DNA of 32,930 nt from CAZUNB01 sp964622235 (GTDB lineage: Bacteria; Patescibacteriota; Saccharimonadia; Saccharimonadales; JAGPDM01), in contig CAZUNB010000009.1 of assembly GCA_964622235.1 (NCBI GenBank), positions 1 to 32,930 of the forward strand. The letters run 5' to 3'. Made by a program: the position numbers and the translations under genes. Below are positions 1 to 7,320 of this stretch, one piece after another. The stretch's first letter is position 1; every line of letters begins with the position of its first letter. The notes beneath the pieces were generated by a model. It saw nothing but the letters and a program-made list of their open reading frames with translations, was not told the DNA's origin and searched no databases.

Positions 1-13
1 AATTTAACTGTAT

Positions 14-88
14 GCGGGTGTCGTATAATGGCTATTATGCCAGCCTTCCAAGCTGGACATGCGGGTTCGATTCCCGCCACCCGCACCA
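14..88 (+). tRNA. tRNA-Gly (anticodon TCC)
   Basis: The 7-bp acceptor stem GCGGGTG pairs with CACCCGC near the 3' end. The anticodon arm is CCAGC-CTTCCAA-GCTGG with anticodon TCC at 47-49, and the T-loop is TTCGATT. Discriminator A85 is followed by an encoded CCA. It lies 22 nt before the next coding region and may be co-transcribed with it. Confidence 0.95.
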
Positions 89-110
89 GCTAGATAAAGA
101 GAGGAATATT

Positions 111-422
111 ATGGGATTATCATTCGTTGAAGAAAAAGACCAAAAAGGTGCTGCTGTAATTTTTCTTTATGATGGCCGCGAAATGCAACGACAAAAGCTT
201 GATCGTATCAAAAGTGAAATAGAGCAACGTGGTTCACAGGTGTATCTGTTGAGCACGGAGGACGAAGATGGCGAAGAAGTACGCGACTTTTATGACATCG
301 ATGCAGAGCAGATGCCGGCTGGCCTAATCGTTAGAGATAATGACGAAGTTGTTGCACTCTGGTATGACCAGATGATTCCACCAGTAGACCAAATTATCTA
401 CCAGCTTGATCAGGTTGGGTAG
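111..422 (+). CDS. Small thioredoxin-fold-like protein without CxxC, function unknown
   Basis: This encodes 103 aa. I start it at the ATG at 111, which has a GAGAGG Shine-Dalgarno (SD), because the longer open frame runs through tRNA-Gly. The pattern suggests a thioredoxin fold: a hydrophobic strand AAVIFLYDG, a charged helix, a strand SQVYLL, then DFYDI, MPAGLIV (at the place of the cis-proline loop) and a last strand-helix unit. No CxxC pair is present, so a redox role is unlikely; an adaptor or binding role is a guess. The protein is acidic and has no signal peptide or membrane segment. It is the only plus-strand protein gene before 13.9 kb. The fold is an inference from the residue pattern alone. 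Confidence 0.75.
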   Translation: MGLSFVEEKDQKGAAVIFLYDGREMQRQKLDRIKSEIEQRGSQVYLLSTEDEDGEEVRDFYDIDAEQMPAGLIVRDNDEVVALWYDQMIPPVDQIIYQLDQVG

Positions 423-431
423 GACTCAAAA

Positions 432-701
432 CTAGAACCAAGGGAATAGTTTGAGGAGCCAGGTTGCGAGTACTTTTTTAACGGTCAGACCTGTCCACTT
501 TATCAGCAGTAGACACGCTGCAATAAGTCCGAACCCGGCAAGATAAACCGGATATAATTCTATCAAATCATTGAATGATCTCAATTCAAATATTGTCGTA
601 ACGAGTAAGAGGATTACGGTCAAATAAAAAATCGGTGGCGCCAAGAAAACTATCAGTACTTGCATAAGTGTTTGGGTCTTTTTTTCTTTTGCTTTGAGCA
701 T
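432..701 (-). CDS. Small two-TM membrane protein, function unknown
   Basis: This encodes 89 aa with a charged N-terminus (KAKEKK) followed by two hydrophobic segments, at about residues 13-36 and 49-69, and a short basic and aromatic tail. No family is recognised. Upstream of the ATG there is no SD, but a TATAGT box lies 8 nt away, consistent with a very short or absent leader. It stands alone, converging on the preceding gene across 9 nt. Length and membrane topology support a real gene, but codon evidence alone is modest. Confidence 0.6.
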   Translation of the reverse strand: MLKAKEKKTQTLMQVLIVFLAPPIFYLTVILLLVTTIFELRSFNDLIELYPVYLAGFGLIAACLLLIKWTGLTVKKVLATWLLKLFPWF

Positions 702-1000
702 ATATGTATACTATACAAGAACCACGCTGAGTTTCTATCCTGATAGTTTAACTCTATGTAGTAAGGTCATTGGCGGCGGCATGGAATATATAGAAATTGT
801 GTTTATATTAAACAACCATCAATCCTTAAGTTGAGTAATTTTTCTTCGTCATATTTCGAAAAGAGAAATCTGGTTCGAATCGTGCAATATGCCTGAAAGC
901 TATAATTGGATTTCTCGAATTTTATATCTGATTTTTCTCTGAGACTATGCACATCCGTAACTACACGTTTTTAATTATAAACATTATTAGAATATATATT
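702..1000. other. AT-rich intergenic stretch, nothing identified
   Basis: These 299 bases separate two orphan membrane-protein genes. I see no ORF with a start and ribosome site, no tRNA and no terminator with a T-run. Only a 5-bp inverted repeat, CTATC/GATAG, is present near 737-748. Base composition is clearly more AT-rich than in the housekeeping operons. Confidence 0.5.
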
Positions 1001-1495
1001 TTATTTCAAAATAATAAGTTTTTTACGCAATAGTACATAGAATACGATTAGAACCAGGAAGAGCGAAACAAATGTCAATACGTTCAAGATGCTGCCAACA
1101 GATGAAGCCATTACTGAATCAACACAATCATTCCCGCAGTCCAGTCTCGATAGACTATCATTTATAACTCTGAATAATCCTTGTAATAACACTGTAAATA
1201 CTCCAAAAATTGCAAAAAATTTAATTCGTTTTGTCGAATTGAAAAATCCTCGTTTGTTTAAAATAAGTGGGACTGTACCCAGCGCAATTACGTGACCAGC
1301 AATTATTACCACCGCTGTTATCCAAAAGTTTTTATCCAAGCTACTAGTATATACATCTGCGTAAAGTGAAAATATAATAGGAGAAACAAGGAATACTTCC
1401 AAAACAACAAGCAGCAGCACCGAAGATAAAGGCCATAACATAAATAATGTCTTATACAATAATTCTGATTTTTTTGATTGTTTTTTCTGTTTCAT
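1001..1495 (-). CDS. Four-TM membrane protein, function unknown
   Basis: This encodes 164 aa starting with a basic segment (KQKKQSKKSE), followed by four predicted membrane spans at about residues 15-45, 57-78, 91-110 and 130-158. The loop between spans 3 and 4 has a Cys pair (CGNDC), which could form a disulfide outside the cell. No family is recognised. The start is supported by a GGGCGG stretch before the ATG and a TATAAT box about 40 nt upstream. The gene is AT-rich compared with the operons downstream and sits beside a tRNA gene with a duplicated 3' end, so acquisition by transfer is possible. Confidence 0.65.
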   Translation of the reverse strand: MKQKKQSKKSELLYKTLFMLWPLSSVLLLVVLEVFLVSPIIFSLYADVYTSSLDKNFWITAVVIIAGHVIALGTVPLILNKRGFFNSTKRIKFFAIFGVFTVLLQGLFRVINDSLSRLDCGNDCVDSVMASSVGSILNVLTFVSLFLVLIVFYVLLRKKLIILK

Positions 1496-1536
1496 AATCC
1501 GCCCTATGACATTATTTTTCTCACTACTTCATTTAG

Positions 1537-1542
1537 ATTATA
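1537..1542 (-). promoter_or_regulatory. -10 box for the four-TM membrane protein
   Basis: On the minus strand this reads TGC-TATAAT, an extended -10 element, 41 nt before the ATG. No clear -35 hexamer is seen. Confidence 0.5.
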
Positions 1543-1613
1543 GCACTGTATAATTCTGGGATACATATCATAATTACACCTATGATGAACTGGTCAGAGT
1601 ATAAACAATTTGA

Positions 1614-1628
1614 TACCCCGGGAGGGAT
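1614..1628 (-). repeat. 15-bp direct copy of the tRNA-Arg 3' end
   Basis: These 15 bases are identical and in the same orientation to 1785-1799, the discriminator-to-T-arm end of tRNA-Arg. The match stops abruptly on both sides and no other tRNA arms are present, so it is not a second tRNA. A duplicated tRNA 3' end is the usual footprint of a tyrosine-recombinase attachment site, but no integrase is seen and the copies are only 171 bp apart. Confidence 0.6.
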
Positions 1629-1636
1629 AAACGCAC

Positions 1637-1741
1637 GATGTTGTATCACTAGGTACTACAACATCTGCTATATTCTGTACAAATCATTAGATTTGACAGA
1701 ATTCTAAACCCCCTTCGGGGGTTCGTGTTCGCTTCGCGAAC
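1637..1741. repeat. Cluster of four consecutive hairpins
   Basis: Four inverted repeats follow each other in the trailer of tRNA-Arg. The first is 1637-1665, a 9-bp perfect stem (GATGTTGTA/TACAACATC) with an 11-nt loop. The second is 1672-1702, a 13-bp stem with one bulge. The third is 1707-1723, AACCCCC-TTC-GGGGGTT. The fourth is 1727-1741, GTTCGC-TTC-GCGAAC. None has a strong T-run. They may form a structured RNA, a composite terminator or remains of a mobile element. Confidence 0.6.
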
Positions 1742-1750
1742 TGCCAATGT

Positions 1751-1773
1751 AAAAAACCGGCTTTTAGCCGGTT
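1751..1773 (-). terminator. Rho-independent terminator after tRNA-Arg
   Basis: On the minus strand AACCGGC-TAAAA-GCCGGTT is followed by TTTT. An outer stem (ATGTAA with TTACAT) could extend it up to the CCA end of the tRNA. Confidence 0.85.
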
Positions 1774-1781
1774 GCTTACAT

Positions 1782-1858
1782 TGGTACCCCGGGAGGGATT
1801 CGAACCCCCGACCTGTGGGATAGAAGCCCATCGCTCTAATCCACTGAGCTACCGGGGC
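1782..1858 (-). tRNA. tRNA-Arg (anticodon TCT)
   Basis: Read on the minus strand, acceptor GCCCCGG pairs with CCGGGGT (the first pair is G-U). The D-arm contains AGCTCAGTGGATTAGAGC and the T-arm has GGGGGTTCGAATCCCTC. The anticodon loop is CTTCTAT, giving TCT. CCA is encoded after discriminator A. A promoter lies upstream and a T-run terminator downstream, so it is a single-gene unit. Confidence 0.95.
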
Positions 1859-1872
1859 ACACCAATGGAAGT

Positions 1873-1901
1873 ATTATGAAGTAGAATCAATCAACTGACA
1901 A
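1873..1901 (-). promoter_or_regulatory. Promoter of tRNA-Arg
   Basis: TTGTCA (1901-1896) and CATAAT (1878-1873) are separated by exactly 17 nt on the minus strand, 14 nt before the mature tRNA end. Confidence 0.7.
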
Positions 1902-1924
1902 GACGAGAGGATCCTTCTTTGATA

Positions 1925-4324
1925 TTATGCAGCGACTTCTTCAAAGTTTTGCACAGTTAGAGTGATGACTGCACCCGACTGCGCTTCACCACTGAGCATC
2001 TTACTGGCGATAATATCTTCAACATACCGTTGGACCATACGTCGCATCGGTCGAGCGCCCAATCGTGGATCATTTCCTCGCTCAACTAGCCACATTTTTG
2101 CAGCATCGTCGAGCTCGACCTTAATCTTTTGGCTGCCAATTGCTTTATTCACATCGTTGACCATTAATGTCACTACTTTCATGAGTTCAGCTGGTTTAAG
2201 CGAGCGGAATACAACTAACTCATCAAACCGGTTAAGAAATTCAGGTTTAAAAATACCCATTTCTATTAGTTCATTAGAAAATTGATCTTCAAATTGTTCG
2301 ACTTCGTACCCTGCATCAAGATATTGACGAATCCTCTCTGCTCCAGCATTGCTAGTTGCAATGATGATCGCATCCTTGAAACTTGCCGGACGCCCATCAG
2401 TGTCGTTGATAGTACCCTCATCAAGTAATTGCAAGAATATATTAACAACGTTCGGATGTGCCTTTTCGATTTCATCAAGCAAAACAACACTAAATGGTTG
2501 TTGCCGAATCTGGTTAAGGAAGGTCACACCAGTTGAATTCTCGCGCTCAGCAGCAAGCAGTCGTGGCACATCAGTATCATTGACATATTCGTTCATATCG
2601 AGACGAACAATTTGATCTTTACCGCCGAAATAGACATCAGCTAAAGCTTTGGCTAACTGCGTCTTACCGACTCCAGTAGGACCGAGAAACATAAACGTAC
2701 CAATTGGACGATTACGATCTCTAACACCAGCTCGCGCCCGTCTGAGTGCACTAGAGACAACTTTAACAGCACGGTATTGGTTTATCATCTGCTGATGAAT
2801 CTCATCCTCTAAGTTCAGCAATTTTGCAGATTCATCCTGTGTCACTGACTGGACCTTGACTCCACGAGATGTTTCAATTGACTGCTGAACATGCTCAGCA
2901 GTAATCAAAGTCTTTGGACCAGCACTAACTGCAGCTTGCTCGATTAATTTTATAGCTTTTCCTGGGAATGCCTCTTCACTAATATAGTGATCAGCCAAGT
3001 GATAGGCCTCTCGAAGAGCAAAATAACTAACAGCTACTTTGTGACGGCTTTCTATCAATAGGGTTTGGTCCTCCATTATTTGATAGGTGCTTCTCTCTGA
3101 AGGCGGATTAACTAACTGATAATTAACAAGTCCCGCAAAAGCTGAATTCTGACGAGTTAGTCGTTGCCAATACTGCGGACTAAGCGCAAAGATAAATCGA
3201 ACGCTTGAACGGTCTAGAATTGGCATTAATACATTGGTGATATCGACTGAACCAGTGCCATCTTCTAAAAATAGCTGTGCTTCATCAAAAAATAAAATGA
3301 TATTCTTTGCATGAGATGCCTCAAAAACCATCTGATGAATCATCTGCTCAACCTCACCGCGACCTCTTGCACTAGAGAGTATAGTGGCTGCATTTAAAGC
3401 AAACACTTGCTGAAATTTTAGCTCTTCACTTTTACCTTGTATCATCAGCTCAGCCAATGCCGAGACAATGGCCGTTTTACCAGTACCAATTTCACCAACT
3501 AACGCAATGTTTGATCTTCCAGTTTGGCTTAGAACCTTAACCATCTGCTCTAATATAAGTGCATGTTCCGGTACAGGACGATGTAAAATACCAGCCGCAG
3601 CTTCATAAGAAATATTGCGCCCAAGCTCATTGAGTAATGGTGTATAGCCAGCAGTCCAATCTCTAGCAATACCACCGGCACCTTTGTTATTTCTGTACTC
3701 CCAAACTGTTTTTTTTATGTAGCCGACCCAACCAATACCGTCCTCTACCTCTCCAATGTCTAGATGTAGCGCATTCAGTAATTCATCCCGACCTGGAGCG
3801 TAGTACAGTATTGCTACAAAAATACTGGCAGCATTAAGATGATTCTGCTTATTCTTCTCACGATACAACATTGCTCGGTGCCAAACTTGTTGCACGTCAA
3901 TCTGTGCGGTTGGCAATACTTGGTCCAGAAAAGATTGATGGATACCATAACGAACCGCAAAAAAGTGTGCGTGGTTATGGTCTCGAACTGCTTGCCAGAT
4001 ATCAAATACTGTTACTTCCTTATCCTTACCAAGCATAGCCAGAACCCGCCATTCTAGAATCGAATCAAGCCTCGTATACTTAGAGATAGGTAATCGCTTT
4101 AAGTATTGATTGAACCAAAACATCGGCATCGATAAATATATGCCTAAAACAATCAGCAATAAGCCAAGAAAAACCATGCTTAGAAAAGTTAGAGTAACTC
4201 CAGATAGCAGAAACAAGATTGAAAAACTATAAAGCATAAGCTGTATGGGTTTTTTACTCAAAATCAGAGTATAACGCGCTCGGTTAGATCGCCTGCTTTC
4301 TAGGTCAAGTTCGAGTGGTTGCAT
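1925..4324 (-). CDS. Membrane-anchored Clp/Hsp100-like double AAA+ ATPase
   Basis: This encodes 799 aa. The ATG at 4324 is preferred over an in-frame GTG at 4339: it has a GGTGGGGG site and starts one base after the previous stop. Two hydrophobic spans lie at about residues 27-48 and 51-70. A Clp-N-like helical region follows (about 80-210). AAA domain 1 has Walker A GEIGTGKT (277-284) and Walker B ILFFDE (343-348). Domain 2 has GPTGVGKT (548-555), VVLLDEIEKAHP, FKPEFLNRFDE with its arginine finger, and sensor-2 DPRLGARP. Unlike ClpB and ClpC, the domain 1 pore motif KYRGEFE reads RGRGEVE, the arginine-rich ALERRFQ segment is missing, and domain 2 lacks GYVG. It may be a membrane remodelling or assembly ATPase rather than a threading unfoldase. 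It pairs with the gene just upstream. Family confidence is high; function is open. Confidence 0.9.
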   Translation of the reverse strand: MQPLELDLESRRSNRARYTLILSKKPIQLMLYSFSILFLLSGVTLTFLSMVFLGLLLIVLGIYLSMPMFWFNQYLKRLPISKYTRLDSILEWRVLAMLGKDKEVTVFDIWQAVRDHNHAHFFAVRYGIHQSFLDQVLPTAQIDVQQVWHRAMLYREKNKQNHLNAASIFVAILYYAPGRDELLNALHLDIGEVEDGIGWVGYIKKTVWEYRNNKGAGGIARDWTAGYTPLLNELGRNISYEAAAGILHRPVPEHALILEQMVKVLSQTGRSNIALVGEIGTGKTAIVSALAELMIQGKSEELKFQQVFALNAATILSSARGRGEVEQMIHQMVFEASHAKNIILFFDEAQLFLEDGTGSVDITNVLMPILDRSSVRFIFALSPQYWQRLTRQNSAFAGLVNYQLVNPPSERSTYQIMEDQTLLIESRHKVAVSYFALREAYHLADHYISEEAFPGKAIKLIEQAAVSAGPKTLITAEHVQQSIETSRGVKVQSVTQDESAKLLNLEDEIHQQMINQYRAVKVVSSALRRARAGVRDRNRPIGTFMFLGPTGVGKTQLAKALADVYFGGKDQIVRLDMNEYVNDTDVPRLLAAERENSTGVTFLNQIRQQPFSVVLLDEIEKAHPNVVNIFLQLLDEGTINDTDGRPASFKDAIIIATSNAGAERIRQYLDAGYEVEQFEDQFSNELIEMGIFKPEFLNRFDELVVFRSLKPAELMKVVTLMVNDVNKAIGSQKIKVELDDAAKMWLVERGNDPRLGARPMRRMVQRYVEDIIASKMLSGEAQSGAVITLTVQNFEEVAA

Positions 4325-4325
4325 T

Positions 4326-4727
4326 TTAGCTACCCCCACCAGTAAAAGCTTTTATTGCTAACTCTATCGCCCAGACAAAGGCAAAAACAACAGGTGACAA
4401 TGGCAACAGTGGCCAGATGACTACCCAGATAAACGATATAACACTAACAAAAATAATAGAAACTAATGCCGCAAATAATGTTGCTGAACGCATCATGAAG
4501 CCAACAAAACGAGAAACGATATTATCAAGCACTGCGTGCATTTTCATCTGTAGCGTTGAATTTGGTCCGCCGCCAAAAGTTATCTGTTTCCATGGCCTAA
4601 ATAGTGTTTTAATCAAAGTTCCGCCAGAAAAAGCCCGAGCAATATTACCAATCCGCCTAAAAGCTTGTTCTGTTTGGTGTAACCATCCAGCTCCATACCA
4701 CCACCCTAGCATTCTAATAAAAAACAT
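4326..4727 (-). CDS. Small membrane protein, partner of the Clp-like ATPase
   Basis: This encodes 133 aa. An amphipathic, aromatic N-terminal part (WWYGAGW, then a basic helix with RPWKQI) leads to two strongly hydrophobic spans at about residues 80-105 and 106-128. It ends in a Gly-rich tail. No named family is recognised. Its stop lies one base before the start of the AAA+ ATPase, so the two are co-transcribed and translationally coupled, which suggests a shared membrane complex. The start has no SD but a TACACT box 6 nt upstream. Confidence 0.8.
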   Translation of the reverse strand: MFFIRMLGWWYGAGWLHQTEQAFRRIGNIARAFSGGTLIKTLFRPWKQITFGGGPNSTLQMKMHAVLDNIVSRFVGFMMRSATLFAALVSIIFVSVISFIWVVIWPLLPLSPVVFAFVWAIELAIKAFTGGGS

Positions 4728-4733
4728 AAGCTT

Positions 4734-4739
4734 AGTGTA
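4734..4739 (-). promoter_or_regulatory. -10 box of the Clp-like operon, leaderless type
   Basis: On the minus strand TGC-TACACT ends 6 nt before the ATG at 4727, so transcription would begin at or next to the start codon. The short hairpin CCTCT/AGAGG just upstream (4753-4770) has no T-run. Confidence 0.55.
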
Positions 4740-4775
4740 GCAAGAAGTTCACCTCTTGAAAACTAGAGGAGGTAG

Positions 4776-5990
4776 CTACTGATTGAGACTTTCTTTTACC
4801 TGCATATAAGCATCGCGAAATGCCATACCTTGATTAACTAGCTCGTACACTCTTTCTGTAACAAATAAATCATCAGACATGGAATCAGTAAGTTTTTCTT
4901 TATGAACTTTCAGTTTTGAAACCGATAAATCAAGGATGCCAAGAGTTGAGCAGACAATATCGATTGCGTTAACGGTCGGCTCTTTTGTAAGCTGAGCATC
5001 CCTGTTATAGCCACTTGGTAAACCACTCATAATCGAACTTACTTGAGCAGAGTAACTATCGAACACCCTTGCTTTACTGCGCATAATTTCGAACACGTCA
5101 TAATTACGCTTTTGAGGCATAATTGAGCTACCAGTAGTAATATCGTTCGGTAAGCTAAAATAGCCATACTGAGGAGTCGTAAACAGCAGCATATCAGCGG
5201 CAAACCGCGAAGCATATTGCATCATCGGCTGCAAAGCATTGAGAACTATCAACTCAAAGTTCCCACGCGATAAACCGCAGTAAATAGGATTCTGTTGGGT
5301 CTTCGCCATGCCGAGCTGTTCGGTCGTGAAGTCTCGATCAAGCTTTAGATTGTTGATACCAAATCCGCTGGCACTTCCAAGAGGGTTTTGGTCGATAATT
5401 TCAATCGCCGAACTAAGTAGTTTCTTTGTATCTTCAAACGCGTCGGCAAAAGCTCCAAGCCACATACCGACAGTTGTTGGCATTGCTGGCTGCATATGAG
5501 TGAAGCCCGGCATAGCTAGATCTTGATACTTCTTGGATAAAGCGACAAATGATTCTATTACGTTATCTAGATGTTTGGCTATATCGTTTCGCAGCTCATC
5601 AAGTAAATAGAATCTAATCATGATAAGACTCTGATCATTTCGGCTGCGACCTGTATGGATTTTTTTGCCAACATCACCATAGTGCTCGACCAAATATTGT
5701 TCGATTGCTGTATGGCAATCTTCTTGATCTTGAGTTACAGGAAATTTCCATTGGTTACGTAATGCCTCTATTTCGCCCAATCCAGCTAAAAGGTCTGTTA
5801 ATTCTTTGTCGCTAAGAATTTTTATTTTATGAAGCATTTTTGCGTGAGCCTTAGAAGCAATCACGTCATACCAAACGAGACGCTCGTCAAGCTTGTAATC
5901 ATTGCCGACAGTATAGGCTTGGATAAAAGGATCAAGCTCAGCATCAGTTTGCCAAAGTTTCTTCTTAGATTTATCGCTTGGGTCGGGCAT
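4776..5990 (-). CDS. argH: Argininosuccinate lyase
   Basis: This encodes 404 aa. ArgH splits argininosuccinate into arginine and fumarate, the last step of arginine synthesis, in the cytoplasm. Family signatures in order are HTGRSRND (112-119), FTHMQPA (163-169), NPLGSASGFGI, and the signature loop GSSIMPQKRN (287-296), whose serine is the catalytic residue. The motif GLPSGYNRDAQLTKEP follows. It is somewhat shorter than the usual 450-460 aa, mostly at the ends; no core motif is missing. It lies 4 nt after argG with only a weak ribosome site (AGGG), so coupling to argG translation is likely. It is the last gene of the argFGH operon. Confidence 0.96.
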   Translation of the reverse strand: MPDPSDKSKKKLWQTDAELDPFIQAYTVGNDYKLDERLVWYDVIASKAHAKMLHKIKILSDKELTDLLAGLGEIEALRNQWKFPVTQDQEDCHTAIEQYLVEHYGDVGKKIHTGRSRNDQSLIMIRFYLLDELRNDIAKHLDNVIESFVALSKKYQDLAMPGFTHMQPAMPTTVGMWLGAFADAFEDTKKLLSSAIEIIDQNPLGSASGFGINNLKLDRDFTTEQLGMAKTQQNPIYCGLSRGNFELIVLNALQPMMQYASRFAADMLLFTTPQYGYFSLPNDITTGSSIMPQKRNYDVFEIMRSKARVFDSYSAQVSSIMSGLPSGYNRDAQLTKEPTVNAIDIVCSTLGILDLSVSKLKVHKEKLTDSMSDDLFVTERVYELVNQGMAFRDAYMQVKESLNQ

Positions 5991-5994
5991 GATA

Positions 5995-7269
5995 CTAGTT
6001 TTTCCCTAGATTCGCTTCGTAGTCGAAGACAGAAAAAGCAGTCTTTTGTGATAGTGCGTGAATCTCTATGAATCCTGCTGAAGCATTCTGGTTAAAGCTC
6101 GCGTCCTTCTCGAAAGTTGCCAGAGAGCTATCGAATAAAGAGTGGGGCGACTCAAGTGCCACAGCTGTCGCACTACCCTTGAATAGCCGAATCGTGACCT
6201 GACCAGTAACCTTCTGGTTTTGGCTATTGTTGTAAGCGTGTATATGATACATCGACGGATCATACCAGCCAGCTGCGTATGTCATATAGGCCCACTTAGT
6301 GTCAATGAATTCCTTTAATTCATTTTCAGTTCGTGTGCTAACCAACATTTCCAGTTTTTTGTGTGCCAATATCAAAATGGTAGCAGCTGGGTTCTCATAA
6401 ACACCTCTGACTTTTAGTCCTACCATTCTGTCTTCAATTAAATTAACAATACCAATACCGTGCTTTGCACCGATTGTGTTCGCCTTAGCAATCAGTTCTG
6501 AAAGCTTCATTTTCTCACCGTTTAAACCAACTGGTACACCTTTTTCAAACCCAATCTTTACATCTTCATATTCATTAGGCGCGTTTTCTGGCAATGTCGA
6601 CCATTGAACGATTTTATCTAGCGGCGGAATCAGCTCAGGATTTTCTATCTCACCTCCTTCTCCTGTATTAGCCCACATATTTTCGTCATAACTGTAGGGT
6701 GTTTCAGCCTTTTGCTTGATAGGAATACTGTGTTTTTCGGCGTAAGCTATTTCTTCTTGTCGACCCATGCCCCATTCACGAACTGGCGCTATTGTCTTTA
6801 AGTCTTTGTTCAGCGTTGTAATATATGTTTCAAATCGTACCTGGTCATTTCCTTTACCCGTGCATCCGTGAGCTACGACCTGCGCACCAGTTTCTTCCGC
6901 AACTTTGACGGCAACCTTACTAATAATCACCCTTCCAAGCGGACAGCCGAGTGCGTAGCCGCCCTGATAGTCAGCGTTTGCTTTGATGGCTTCACTTAAA
7001 ACGATGTCCGCGAACTCATCCTTTGCATCGTAGACAATTGCATCGACCGCACCAAGATCAAGTGCCTTTTGTTTGATGGCGTCAAGATCATCTGCAGTTT
7101 GTCCGATATCGATGGTTAGCGCTACGACTTCAACTTCGTATTCTTCCTGAATCCACTTCAGCATGACGCTTGTATCTAGACCACCAGAATATAGCAGCAA
7201 ACACTTTTTGAATGTACCTTTTTTAGCTTCGTGACTAGCAACTTTTTGATATGTGCTCTCTGTGTTCAT
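5995..7269 (-). CDS. argG: Argininosuccinate synthase
   Basis: This encodes 424 aa. ArgG condenses citrulline and aspartate with ATP to argininosuccinate. The N-type ATP pyrophosphatase loop YSGGLDTS is at 27-34. Other family motifs present are IDIGQ, AHGCTGKGNDQVRFE, and the substrate region PYSYDENMWANTGEGGEIENP. It carries about 20 extra residues before the P-loop compared with many homologues. The start has a strong AAGGAG site 6 nt from the ATG. It lies between argF (51 nt upstream) and argH (4 nt downstream). Confidence 0.97.
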   Translation of the reverse strand: MNTESTYQKVASHEAKKGTFKKCLLLYSGGLDTSVMLKWIQEEYEVEVVALTIDIGQTADDLDAIKQKALDLGAVDAIVYDAKDEFADIVLSEAIKANADYQGGYALGCPLGRVIISKVAVKVAEETGAQVVAHGCTGKGNDQVRFETYITTLNKDLKTIAPVREWGMGRQEEIAYAEKHSIPIKQKAETPYSYDENMWANTGEGGEIENPELIPPLDKIVQWSTLPENAPNEYEDVKIGFEKGVPVGLNGEKMKLSELIAKANTIGAKHGIGIVNLIEDRMVGLKVRGVYENPAATILILAHKKLEMLVSTRTENELKEFIDTKWAYMTYAAGWYDPSMYHIHAYNNSQNQKVTGQVTIRLFKGSATAVALESPHSLFDSSLATFEKDASFNQNASAGFIEIHALSQKTAFSVFDYEANLGKN

Positions 7270-7320
7270 ATCTTCTCCTTAATAATTACTTCATTTAATT
7301 AACTATGATGTGCGTGCTCT

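Noticed and set aside
869..885. GGTTCGAATC looks like a tRNA T-loop
   Set aside because: The flanking bases do not pair as a T-stem and no acceptor or anticodon arm is nearby.
1649..1831. 60-aa open frame on the minus strand
   Set aside because: It runs through tRNA-Arg and its terminator; no ribosome site.
1925..4324. Calling the AAA+ protein ClpB or ClpC
   Set aside because: Two N-terminal membrane spans and lost pore-loop and arginine-finger motifs make a standard Clp role doubtful.
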